From Nematostella vectensis (taxonomy: Eukaryota > Cnidaria > Anthozoa > Actiniaria > Edwardsiidae), in contig NC_064045.1 in assembly GCF_932526225.1 (NCBI RefSeq), positions 3,511,998 to 3,575,997 of the forward strand: 64,000 nucleotides of DNA, read 5' to 3'. Shown one piece after another: positions 52,406 to 63,992 of this stretch. A program made the position numbers and the translations under genes. The notes under the pieces were generated by a model that was not told where the DNA came from, made no database searches, and saw only the letters and a list, made by a program, of their open reading frames with translations. Position 1 is the stretch's first letter. Each line of letters starts with the position of its first letter.

Positions 52406-53192
52406 AGACAGATTATATCAACTGCCTATATTGAACACAAGTAAAAAAAAGCAAAGCCCTTTTCACAAAATCTTAAATAAAGAGTAATTAAATAATGAAA
52501 AGATAAAATAAAAAATATTGCTACTACTACAGTATCATTACTCTTCATTGGTTAATAAGTTCATGTATCTCACACTATGCAGTGTAGCTGCCTATTTTTT
52601 GTTGTTATTGTTTATTGTTTCCAGTGCTTCATGTAGTTAAAATCTTTCTCCTGATGACCAGTTTCTAATGCTCGATTCTTGAGTGCCATTGATAAAACTT
52701 GGAAGAGAAGGGATCCTTGCTTAAAATATATTTGATACACACATGCACATTTGATGGGACAATAACACACAAACAAGGAAGAGAGACTGTTTCAAAATAA
52801 TGCCTCTGTTATAAGACGGTTTTGTCGGCCAATTCAACACATTTAATCTCTTAATTCTCTGACACAAACTCCATGCGAAACTCCATGTGACTGTTCAACA
52901 GCAACGCGTGAGCCCACAGTACGATGGGGGGGAGGGTAGTAACAAACTAATATTATAACAGCCTCTAAGTAGCTATTGCTCGATATCCAACCGTTTCTTT
53001 TTTTCAACTTTTATGGGTTAACAAGAAAATTATTGAATAGAATTACAAAAGATACAAGGACAACACATAAACTTGAAAATAGAGAAGTGACCATAAAAGC
53101 TAAGCTATAAATCGGGTCTACTCATCACTGACCTGTAGTGACAAATATTACAACGACAGCACTCGTACCGGATCGGTAAGCTAGTATAACCT

Positions 53193-53447
53193 TTAAAGCC
53201 GCATTGTCACCAGTTTACTTCCGGTTGATTACGTAACAATATCCGATGATTTTTAACGGAAAACGTGAAAAATATTTCAAAATATTGAAAGCAGTGTGTC
53301 TATTGGAAGTTTCTTTGAGGATGTGATTGATAATTTAGAGCGGATGGCCTGTTAAACATCTCGAATTTTAATAGATTCTTTTGTTTTTTAACGGTTGAAG
53401 TTTCCGTCGGACCTCCGGAAGTAAAACTGGTGACAATGCGGCTTTAA
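53193..53447. mobile_element. MITE, family 4, complete copy
   Basis: TTAAAGCCGCATTGTCACCA then GTTTACTTCCGG on the left and CCGGAAGTAAAACTGG then TGACAATGCGGCTTTAA on the right are inverted (~32 bp arms). The interior (~190 bp) lacks an ORF. A TA target duplication is possible (Tc1/mariner-like). A single terminus recurs at 58358-58393. Confidence 0.8.
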
Positions 53448-53624
53448 GTTTTCCCGCAATATATTCATCCTGTAACTTTCCGCTCCCGTAAAATCGCCTC
53501 CTATTGTATTTCTCAACTATAACTAGTACATTTCGCCCCATGACAGGTTCTCCAATAGGGTTCTGGATTCCGGATCCTAGTGTGTGGATTCCGGATTCCA
53601 TGTGGGTTTTTTCTTGTGGATTCC

Positions 53625-53845
53625 GGATTCCAGCAGCATGGATTCCGGATTCCATATCTCATTTTTTCATGGATTCCGGATTCCATATCTCATTTTTTCA
53701 TGGATTCCGGATTCCATATCTCATTTTTTCATGGATTCCGGATTCCATATCTCATTTTTTCATGGATTCCGGATTCCATATCTCATTTTTTCATGGATTC
53801 CGGATCCCATATCTCATTTTTTCATGGATTCCGGATTCCGGATTA
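53625..53845 (+). repeat. 31-bp minisatellite, about 6-7 units
   Basis: Unit TGGATTCCGGATTCCATATC then TCATTTTTTCA, nearly identical copies. A related GGATTCCGGATTCC/GGATCC region precedes it from ~53560. ORFs over it are artefacts (MDSGFHISFFHGFRIPYLIF-type). Confidence 0.9.
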
Positions 53846-54318
53846 CCTGTCATGGGGCGATACATTAGCACCGGTCATAGCGCTTAGTTTGAATGCTTGG
53901 TTAAATAAACCCCTTCCCCTTTTGTTGTAACATTGAGCTCGCGACGTTGGGGATTTGACATACGTCATGTTCTCCTTTCCCCGTCTTTTCCTGAAAAAGT
54001 GGCGTGAAGATGTGAACAAAGAAATAATTATGAGTTACTTTTGCCATACCTAGACTCACCTAGCATTAGTTTTATCCGGGGAATCCATTGGATTGTAACG
54101 AAATTCGAGTATCCAACAATACCACGCAGCGATCTGCAAAGCTATGGACTAGTGACAGTTCGAGCCACTTAGTTTATAGCCAATGAAATTCCGAGTTTAA
54201 AGTAACTGACCAATCAGAAGATGTTTACATATACATTTTCGCGGGAAAATGCAGCGTGACCATAGTTCGATCTTGTGCGTTGCAGTTGTATTGTAGTGCA
54301 AACTAAAGTCTTCTTATA

Positions 54319-57300
54319 ATGTCTAAACGAGGTAAGGAACTTCCTCTCTCAACATGCTTCGATTGATACTAAGATATAACAAACATTTTGAACTATTTCT
54401 AGCAAGAACAATGGCTGGAGAATAAACTGTGAAGGTTACGAATGGTTTTATCAAATGGTAGGCTCCAGTTTAGATAACATTTGCTTAATATTTATGGAAG
54501 ATATGAACTGTTTGATTCGCTCTTTACTTCGATTTATAGTTATCATGAATACAATAAAAAGGTTCCCGAGGGTCCCACGTTCCGCACGTGCTATTGTGCT
54601 TTGTCCCCGAAAAAGGAGATCTACATCCCCAGTCCCAGTAGTCCGGCGGATATGTGCAGATTTTACCTTGAATTGCGCACTTTTTGCTAAAGTTACCAAT
54701 TTTAGCATAGTGGTAGTTTTTAATACCCCTAACAAGAAAAGCTATAGAGCCAAGGTCAGTTCGGCTTTAATTTTTGAATAATAATGGCACGCTTGTTTCA
54801 CTTTGCGCCTTTCAACAAAAATAAAAAAAAATCTTGTTTCAGGAGTAGTTTAGGGGAATCTTTACGAGTTAGGCTATGGAGCCAAAAGAAAATCTGATTT
54901 AATCACGGATTATCTTGGGATACCAAAATGGCCGATAATTTAATCCGGAAGTGAAAATCACGCGTCGATACTCAAATGAGATAAAAGACACCTGTAGCCA
55001 GCCCAAGTATACCAAATATACACGCTCAATAGCTGGACCAAGAGAAAAGAAAGAATAGACAAAAGCAACTGCTGATGTGACAAGCCTGGTGGGGATACTA
55101 AGAACCACGGGAGCGGGACGCTCCACCTATTTACTTAACGTCTGTAATTGACCGCATACATGAATATCTGCAAGTGCTACAAGATGAACAGTTTCTAACT
55201 GTAGGAACCGTTAATCTGGCGGCCTCGGAAGCGCGCTTATCACTCTCCTTGCCTTTCTTCCTTATTCTACAGAAGATTCAAAGGAGTATTTATCCAAATA
55301 AATACTGGTAGAATTTCACGCATTTACAGGCGTGATACTGTATCCTGTTGTGCGGGTAGGGGGAAAAGACAGTACTTGCTGTACTTGTGAAGCCACAGAT
55401 GCTTTTCGACAGCTAGCCTTTAGGCCAGTCGAGATAAAAGACAGAATGTCTGTAAGATATCTGCACTGTATTAAATGAAAATATCAATTCTCATCGGAGC
55501 TTGTAATTACGTTAGACCGACGTATATGAACCACACTCTTAAGAACGTCCAGCCTGAGATTTCACTAATTTTTAACAAAATGCCGAGGCTCGCATAGCAG
55601 GAAAACATTTTCTTTATTATTTAATTGGTGCACTCTTAAATGCAAAATACAACTGTCATTTATCATTTGCGTGCCTCATTGCTTATTCGTATATGCATTA
55701 AGCTGGTTTTATTAGAGTTTACAGAAACAGGTTTGGAAACTACTTCCGGTTTAAAAAAGGGTAAAATTAATAGCAGAAATCTAATCAGTTTTGCCTTTTT
55801 TACAACTTAAAAGTATCAAATGGATTTCATGATTTTTTTAGTCGTAGACAAGATGTGCATCTCTGTACTTACAAAAATGACAAATTTAATCTCCAGTGCA
55901 AAATGGAGACAATAAACCATATTAGTCGGTGATAAAAGCCGATTTTATCTTGGCTCCATAGCTTATCTTATAAGGGTTATTTCAACCTACAACTGCAATA
56001 AAATTGGTGTCTTTTGCTAGAAGGCGCTGGTAAAATAAACGTCCCAGGTTTTACTATCGACTACTTCCGGTTAAAGTTGACTATCACCTATAAAGTTCCA
56101 AAAATGACAAATTTGCGGGTATTTTCAGAAATCTTGGGTTTAAATACATTCTTTGACTTTCATTTTAGTCGTCTAGTGGAAAACAGTATTAAAATGTGCA
56201 AGTTTATTTATTTTTTAGAAAAAGGTAGTTTACTTCCGGTTCAAAATGGCGACCAAATCAATACTCCTCATTAATTAGAAATTAAAGCCGATCTGAGAGG
56301 GTAAGTTATTAGCTTAGCACACGGTTCCGCTCCGATTCCGAGCTCCGTTTTAACAGTTTTAATTCTGAAAGAGTTTCAGCATAGACAACAGTTAAATTCA
56401 ATGGCTATTTGTTTTTTTTTTCCCTGTATTTCGCAAGGGTTGTGTTGGGAATTGGGTTTGGGTTGTGTTGGGAACCATTGAATACGGTAATAACGCGTCC
56501 AAAAATCGCACATACCGTAATATCGCGTCCAAAAATCGCACATACCGTAATATCGCGTCCAAAAATCGCACATACCGTAATATCGCGTCCAAAATGTGCA
56601 CATGCCATAATATCGCGTCCAAAAATCGCACATACCGTAATATCGCGTCCAAAATGTGCACATGCCATAATATCGCGTCCAAAATGTGCACATGCCATAA
56701 TATCGCGTCCAAAATGTGCACATGCCATAATATCGCGTCCAAAATGTGCACATGCCATAATATCGCGTCCAAAATGTGCACATGCCATAATATCGCGTCC
56801 AAAAATCGCACATACCGTAATATCGCGTCCAAAAATCGCACATACCGTAATATCGCGTCCAAAATGTGCACATGCCATAATACAGCATCCAAAATTAAGA
56901 AATATATAATGAAATATTGAAGAAATGTAGTATTAACTGCATATGACAATACGTATCTATCTACTGTATTCCGGAATAGTTGCAATAATACTCCAAAAAC
57001 TGGAAATCGACTCTGCCAAATTTTCGTCTTTAATAAGACTTCTTCAGGGCAGACTCATACAATGAATATAATACATATAATACTCCAAAAACTGGAAATC
57101 GACTCTGCCAAATTTTCGTCTTTAATAAGACTTCTTCAGGGCAGAAGTCTGAAGTCTGAAGAAGTCTTATTAAAGACGAAAATTTGGCAGAGTCGATTTC
57201 CAGTTTTTGGAGTATTATATTCATTGTTCTGGTACGAGATCGCGACAGGAAAGGTTGCATGATACACTAAGAAGAAAGTGTAGCTTATGATGACTTGGCA

Positions 57301-58233
57301 AAATGATGACAATTATACAACTTCCATATTTTGTTAAGCCTCTCTATGCTTTTTCTAATGTGAAGAGATAATTTGCATCGCATCAGATTTAGTCAAATCC
57401 TGTTTTACTGCAGAAAAAAAAAACATCTGAATTACCGTTGTTTCAGAATTTAATTGCCACAATCTTATGTCTTTTAGACTTATATTGCACATACTGAGTA
57501 GAATAAGAATATCGAAATACTACAACATTCTAAGAATCCCTCCCTTTTTCATACCTGAAACACAGTGTTCAAAACCCATGAGCCTTTCAACCATATACAT
57601 TTTATTGCAGAATTGTAACAGGAGAACCCAGGTTGAGCCGTAGACCTCCATCTGATTCAAAATGGTCATTAAACAAGAGGTGGAGGGGCTGTCATTCCTC
57701 GTGGGAGCTACTCATCCCTGAGGGTGGGAACGCTGAGCAGGTGGCAGCGGTGGTGAGATCAAGGCTGCCTCACGTTGAGGGGGGCGATGATATGAGTGTA
57801 GAGGTAAGACACTTATACTGTAACAAAATTGTCCAACATCTAAACTTATTTCCTGACATTTTGAATCTATCAGAGAACAAAATACTGTGAGTATTTTTAC
57901 CAGATTGATTTCCAATTTTCTGAGTGACCAGAGGCGGTTCCAGGATCTCATGAAAAGGGGTGTGGGAGTAAAACTATGGAGGCCAAAGCTGTTATGTCGC
58001 TTAAGTTAATATATGGGAAACTTATCGAAATAGGAGGGAGGGCCTAGGCTGCCTGTGCCACCCACCCTAAATCTGCCTGTGGTGAATATTAACCATATGC
58101 TATGCTATCTCGTCAGTCTAAAACTAAAATTGACTGACATTAAATGATTATTGTTTGGGATGGATTTAAAATGGAATAATTGTTACTAAAATATACTTAT
58201 TTTATTCCATGACAGGTGGCAGGGAGAACTTGA
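54319..58233 (+). CDS. Candidate small three-exon gene (~70 aa), weak
   Basis: Possible exons 54319-54331 (ATG TCT AAA CGA G|GTAAGG), 57622-57803 (acceptor TTGTAACAG, donor GAG|GTAAGA) and 58216-58233 (acceptor TCCATGACAG, stop TGA, AATAAA ~20 bp later). Phases 1 and 0 match; total 213 nt. The middle exon has clear protein-like composition (SDSKWSLNKRWRGCHSSWEL then LIPEGGNAEQVAAVVRSRLP). I do not recognise it. The middle exon could equally belong to a larger gene, and the acceptor is weak. Confidence 0.3.
54700..56300. other. Non-coding region with scattered GGCTCCATAGC repeats
   Basis: A ~50-bp motif (GCCGA ... CTTGGCTCCATAGCTT ... AAGGGTTATT) occurs at ~55935-55995 in direct orientation and at ~54715-54775 and ~54850-54905 inverted, and ACTTCCGGTT occurs near 55743, 56063 and 56233. 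Possibly one decayed transposable element. No gene. Confidence 0.4.
56490..56890 (+). repeat. 30-bp two-variant minisatellite, 13 units
   Basis: All units share TAATATCGCGTCCAAAA. Variant A continues ATCGCACATACCG, variant B TGTGCACATGCCA. Order: A A A B A B B B B B A A B. Because 30 is a multiple of three and the unit lacks stops, five of the six frames look open; there is no gene. Confidence 0.93.
56984..57228. repeat. Two direct and one inverted copy of a ~65-bp sequence
   Basis: AATACTCCAAAAACTGGAAA then TCGACTCTGCCAAATTTTCG and CTTTAATAAGACTTCTTCAG occurs at ~56988 and ~57079 (plus) and as a perfect reverse complement at ~57158-57222. Copies 2 and 3 form a hairpin with a ~12-bp loop region (AAGTCTGAAGTCTGAAG). 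Confidence 0.9.
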
Positions 58234-61200
58234 GATGGCCAATGAATATGATATTAAATAAAATGTTGGCAGTCAATTTGTTCTGTTAATTTATTCTTTT
58301 TTTTTTTTGTTTCATTTTTGATATTTTAAATTTCTTTTAGAATTAACCTTGCATGATCGACCGGAAGCAAACTGGTGACAATGCGGCTTTAAATACTTCG
58401 AATAGTCCCCCCTCCCTCCCACCAAATGATAAGAAATGGAAATAAATTAAAGCCCATGGCACTACAATGCGTAAAAAAATGACATGGTGGGTTTCCTGTT
58501 GTAGTATAGAATGCCCTACCTAGCAGGCCCCACGCGAACTCAAGTAAGCGTTGGGGACCTGGAACGAGGAGGGCATACATGTAACAAATTGGTTATAAAA
58601 GAGACAGAGAAAATTGAGAAGATGGTATGGCGCGCAATAGCTCTAAAGACGTAGAAGCTCATCTTCCCGTGATGCTTTGCGTTTCTTGTCTGAAAGTGTG
58701 TAAGGTATGCGCGTCATTACGACGTATTGACGCGTAGAACAGGTTTTGCGTGCGCCAGAACAGGTTTTACCTGAAAGAATTTGGAAATCACGGTTTTTTT
58801 TTCTTTTATGGAAGGGAGTATCCTAGTCATAAAAAAACTTATACAGCATGTTCAAAACATCTTCTTTTGTGGCCCATTTTACACCACCTAGGCCGCACTG
58901 ACAAAAAAAAAAGAAAATAAACATTGTCACTTGTTTCTTGACTTCACAAAAAAAAACAATTTATAGGCGGCCACACTAGCGTTAAGAATGCGAAGTATCC
59001 AACCAATTGCAATAAGCTGATAAGGTTTTCAAGTAAAAGGATATCGGATAAGCAATGCTCGGCAAAGAGATGTTTTTGACATCACCCGCTAAGCACGTGT
59101 TCAAGTTACCAGTCTTTTCACGGGCTTTTGAGGCATGCATGGCCGTTATCTTGCCTTTGTAGTCTTGTAAAAACAATCAGGGCAGGTTAATCGATGCATA
59201 TAAGATGCGAATTTTGACAAATGGTATTGTTAAATGCGAGTGTACGCATAGAAATGCGTGTTTGACGAACATATGGTTCACGTGCGTGAACTGTTTTGTG
59301 CCATGTGTTGTGTCGATAATGGTGGCATTTAAACCATACTGAGAGGCCTATGCAGACTCGCTCATTAAATAGCAAATCTTGATAATCTCGGATTTAAAGT
59401 AATCTCACAATGTCTCGATTTCTGAACAAGAATACGTACCGCGCGTACCAATCTACGACAAAATAAGTTCCGGCTTCGAATTGGACAAAGAGAAATATTT
59501 GCACAGGTCGTGTTTATTTTATCAAATCGCGTTTTTATATTTTACGAAGATAGATTTGGGAAAAAAGTGCAATGGAATAAACTTGTCAAAATTGTATAGA
59601 AAATGTAGCTTAATATCTATCAGGGGTTTCACTTTCTATGTAAGGATAGATAGAGAAAATAAGAACTCATTTAACACATGTTCATTGTCTTAAGATTTTA
59701 TGTTTATTGTCTTAAGATTTGTGTTTGACGCGCAGGACTTCAAAGTGACCGCAGTGCAGAATTCCTGCAATATATTCTTCTCTCGATACAAAGGGATCGT
59801 AAAGAGCAAAGAAGCTTTAACCTTTAATTCATCTGAGCAAAATAACAATAGTTACACGATATTATCGGTACGCAGTGCTAGTAATGGTTAGAGAATTTCA
59901 CTTACCGATTCATGTCGTGATTTCAAATGCTTATACGGCCAGTCCAGAACTGATTTCGCTTATTACTTGTGCTTTGGGTTTGCTTCGGTATTTGGTAAAG
60001 TTTTATGAAAATTCGTCCACGGTTCTGCTCGATTAGTTCTTGAATTGAGACCTTGTATCTTTGGAAACCCGAATTATTGCACTTCACAAATGAACTCTGT
60101 CAACCGAGGAGTTCTTTTGTGAGCTATTATGTTCGTGGTAAATTGGTTAATTTGGTCGCACTCTCTCAGTCTGCCGTTTGAACTGCGAGGAACACAAACA
60201 TTTGCAAAAGCATGGCCAAGGCTTCGAAGCGTTTCTCTTTTGAATGAGGATTTAAGGCGATGACAGGTCAAAATTTAATGAATTCACACTGCCTTTTGTA
60301 AGTTACTGATTGTTGATCTAAAGTTGACATTGTTTTGGTTGCTAAATGATTGGAGGTTTTGGTGGTCCACTTTTTGAATACCATTAATATTTTTATAAAA
60401 CGATTTTTCTAGTTTAATGTAGACAGCTGTAATAAGAATTGGTGAAATAATAAACTGACCTCGAAAACATCTAAAGGTAATTGCCGTGTGAAAAAGGTAA
60501 ATAGAGAAGAATTGCCGTGTGCAAAGAGTGCGTTCACATGCATAATGTAAATCACGGGCAGTAGGGTAGCGTTGTCGGTTGTTGATACCGTAACTAGCCC
60601 TTTTTATACCGCAGGACTTAGTTCCTTTTTTTGTCTCGAAAAAAGGGGGAGGGCTTATTTCCATTTTTTTACTCTAGGTATTCTTTAGCCCGTACAATAC
60701 AGTAAAAACCCGACAGTAAGCCTAACTTGTTCCCAAGTTTTAATGGAAATTTAACATAGGTTTTTAATTTATTTTTTAGCGGTCAATATTTTCGATATGT
60801 TTTTCACTCGGTCAATAGTACACGGCAACTTCCAAATCATACCTCAATTTAAGTAGACAATTTTCATAAAACTTACACTTTACAGTGCCCTAATTTCTAA
60901 TATAAACTCTATAGACATAACGCGCATTCATACGGAAATTTACTTTCAACCGTACGCGTCTCTCTGAGGCTCTGTTTTTCAACTGTACGTGTCTCTCTGA
61001 CTGTCTGTTTTTTTTTTAACTCGTTCAATAGTTCATTCCGACTTCCAAAACAGACCTCAATCACGCGGACAATTTTCATAAAACTTTCTAATCTAAACTC
61101 TATTAAATAATTATATACCGCATTCAGACGGACACCTCATAAAACGGACACCTTCCAATGTCTCAATTTTTAATTCTTCAATCATACTCTATAGATATAA

Positions 61201-62146
61201 CATACTCTATATAGCATACTCTATAGATGCACTGACACGTTTTTTGGTCCCGAGGGTGTCCTGAGGGTGTTTCATTCATTGTTAACTTTTCCTTAAAACA
61301 AATAGTACCAAAGGGCAACGATTTCCTAGCAACATAACCACCAACTAAACTATCCTAGAATGTCAGCCTGTAGATATTTTACGAACCCCCTCCCCCCCAA
61401 CCACCCACCCTAAATATTATGAACCGATCCTTACCTCTAAAAAACTAAAATTTCCATTTAAAGTAAACGCGCCTTTTAATGCTGGCAAATAATTCGAGCA
61501 TATGTAAGTATGTATAGCGATGCTACCATTTTCAACACAAAGTTGGAGTGGTTGACGGAAAAATGTTAGGCTCGTATGAAATATGAAAAATATGGAATAT
61601 GAAATGCGACGTTTTGTAAATTGTCATTTAAAGTTGCAGCTTTCGCCTCGACGTCAAAATTATGATGGTCAAGTAAAACACCGTTAGGGTATTTTGTCAA
61701 CGAATTCTGAAAAAAACAAACATTTATCCCAAGATTATAATGAATACTGTACTAAGTAAACAATGTATGTCTCCTGCCTCACAATTAAGCAAAAGCAATT
61801 TTGATTTTGGAGTTTTGAATCAAACGCTGCTATGTGTCTTCGCCTGGGGATATCCCGAATTTGGGATATGACCAAACTCTCCCCGAAACTAAGTTCGGAT
61901 TTACCTCTCATCCAAGTTTTGGGACAAATTTCTGTTTATTTTATTCAGAATTCATCGACAAAGTACCCTAGTACCCGTGCAAAAAGCATTGCCCTGATTT
62001 CACCACACCTACGCCGACAACCTAGCCTTTCTATGACTACAAATCTGTAGTCTTTCTAGTTGTAACATTCCGAATACACAAGTGAGGCAGCTGTATGAGT
62101 GTTTTTAGAAGCGACAAAGGCGAGGGTGTTAATGGACCTTGGCTAA
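58234..62146. other. Non-coding region, nothing recognised
   Basis: AT-rich; contains the family-4 MITE terminus at 58358-58393, and another ATGATGCTTTGCG site at ~58669. Short ORFs have no domains. No RNA gene recognised. Confidence 0.45.
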
Positions 62147-62169
62147 GTGGGTCTTGGCCCGCAGATGGC

Positions 62170-62420
62170 TGGACAAACGGGACTCGACCCGCACTTGACG
62201 GGACTCGACCCGCGGTTGTCAAGACTTGACCCGCACTTGACGGGACTCGACCCGCACTTGACGGGACTCCACCCGCACTTGACGGGACTCCACCCGCACT
62301 TGACGAGACTTGACCCGCACTTGACGAGACTTGACCCGCACTTGACGAGACTTGCCCCTCACTTGACGGGACTCGACCCGCACTTGACGAGACTTGACCC
62401 GCGGTTGTCGAGGCGTGGGC
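62170..62420 (+). repeat. 21-bp minisatellite, about 12 units
   Basis: Units ACTTGACGGGACTCGACCCGC with variants (GAGACTTGACC, GGACTCCACC). The unit length is a multiple of three, so both strands look open (LDPHLTG / QVRVKSR repeats). Ends about 30 bp before the stop codon of the minus-strand gene. Confidence 0.9.
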
Positions 62421-62453
62421 GACGTGACAAGCATGCCCTGCATTAGATCGCGT

Positions 62454-63992
62454 CTAGAATCTGTTCACCGCGTCAAACCCGTAAATCTGCGCCAGGACAG
62501 CTTTGGACATTACTCGTAACGAGGGCGGCTGCACAGCATGAAACTTGGTCGTCAGCTCATTAGTCAACATGCTCCTCGCATCTCCTTCCATCTGCCACTT
62601 CAGGCAGACCAAGTAGTCGAGCAGCTTCTCCTGTAACACCAAATCCCTGTTGCCGCTTGAGAACAGCAAGTGCCGCAATGAGAACACCCCAAGTTTCTGG
62701 ACAGCACTTGATCCAGGCCACATCATCCGCTTGTTCCCCTGCGCTTGTTTGACCAGGCTCAGGATGTCGTGGTTATCAGGTAGTGGTGGCACGAAAGGGT
62801 AGACCTTCAACAAGTTCTCGGCTTCTTTGGTGTAGTTTTGACATGATTCGAAGCGCTCTCTCTGGTTCTTATACGCATCGTCGTCGTTGTTGTGTTCAGG
62901 TTTTTGTTCAGGAAGAACGTCTAGATCGTTTTCTAGTTCCATATCAACGTCAGGTGTTGGTCCACTTGATGACGCAATGGCAAATGGTGCACTTGTTAAT
63001 GACGCACTTGCTGATGACGCAATAGCGGATGACGCAACATCGGATGACGCACTTGCTGATGACGCAATATTCGACGACGCACTTGCTGATGACGTTTTAG
63101 CAGATGACGCATTTGCCGATGATGCAATATCTGATGACGCAATATTTGACGACGCACTTGCTGATAACGAACTTGCTGATGACATACTAGCTGATGACGC
63201 ACTTGCTGATGACGCAATATTCGACGACGCACTTGCTGATGACGTTTTAGCAGATGACGCATTTGCTGATGATGCAATATCTGATGACGCAATATTTGAC
63301 GACGCACTTGCTGATAACGAACTTGATGATGACATACTAGCTGATGACGCACTTGCTGAGGAGGCAATAGCAGAAGACGCACTTGCTGGTAATGAACTTG
63401 CTGATAACGCACTTGGCGATGCATTCATATCACAAGAGCAATTCGAAGGACCAGCTTTACTTAGTCCACTGTTCCCAATAAGGGCCGGCCTCACGTGGTT
63501 TCCTGGAGTCTCACAGGAAATATCGCGTGGGCTAGATTCAAAATTCACTGCTTCTGGCCCCTGCGTCGTCAATGACGCCGAAAATGTGACTGGATCTTGG
63601 TTGACATCTGGTACATCTTGGTTTCTGGCACAATTCCTTTCATCTATTTGACCTTGCTTTTTATCGACGATGGAGACTCTTGCTTCACTATGATCCATGT
63701 GATCTGCCATCTCAACATCGTTGTGATCATAATCATCATTTTCATCATTATAATTGTCACCATCATAATCGTCATCATTATCATAGTTATCATTATCATC
63801 GCCACCATTATCATCGTCACCATAAATTATATCTTCAATACTGACATCACTAGCACTGTCAGCATCAAAATCTTGTCCATTATCATCATTAACCAAATCA
63901 TCATATGCCTCCAGCCCGAGTTGAAATAAAACATTTTCAACAAGCGGTGTCGGGACACTTTGCTGATCCACTTCACACTCTGTCACCTCCAT
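62454..63992 (-). CDS. Unrecognised acidic, Ser/Ala-repeat protein, C-terminal part
   Basis: 512-aa open frame, with ATG at 63992 only 8 bp from the window edge, so the real N-terminus may lie outside. Residues ~60-100 are an Asp/Asn-rich run (DDDNGGDDNDNYDNDDDYDG). Residues ~190-335 are 5-residue ASSAS/ASSNI-type repeats with a ~126-bp higher-order duplication. The last ~130 residues are normal, probably helical: YPFVPPLPDNHDILSLVKQA, MMWPGSSAVQKLGVFSLRHL, ending VLAQIYGFDAVNRF. The pattern is vaguely armadillo/HEAT-like but I do not recognise the family. The repeat region is presumably disordered; the globular end argues for a real gene. Confidence 0.6.
   Translation of the reverse strand: MEVTECEVDQQSVPTPLVENVLFQLGLEAYDDLVNDDNGQDFDADSASDVSIEDIIYGDDDNGGDDNDNYDNDDDYDGDNYNDENDDYDHNDVEMADHMDHSEARVSIVDKKQGQIDERNCARNQDVPDVNQDPVTFSASLTTQGPEAVNFESSPRDISCETPGNHVRPALIGNSGLSKAGPSNCSCDMNASPSALSASSLPASASSAIASSASASSASMSSSSSLSASASSNIASSDIASSANASSAKTSSASASSNIASSASASSASMSSASSLSASASSNIASSDIASSANASSAKTSSASASSNIASSASASSDVASSAIASSASASLTSAPFAIASSSGPTPDVDMELENDLDVLPEQKPEHNNDDDAYKNQRERFESCQNYTKEAENLLKVYPFVPPLPDNHDILSLVKQAQGNKRMMWPGSSAVQKLGVFSLRHLLFSSGNRDLVLQEKLLDYLVCLKWQMEGDARSMLTNELTTKFHAVQPPSLRVMSKAVLAQIYGFDAVNRF

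Noticed and set aside
53504-53930. Three overlapping plus-strand ORFs around 53.5-53.9 kb
   Set aside because: They translate the 31-bp GGATTCCGGATTCC minisatellite in each frame.
56376-56985. Overlapping ORFs up to 195 codons on both strands
   Set aside because: Caused by a stop-free 30-bp tandem repeat; identical periodicity in several frames.
62887-63651. Plus-strand ORF of ADDALADDA repeats
   Set aside because: Antisense of the Ser/Ala repeat protein; the minus strand has the non-repetitive globular C-terminus.
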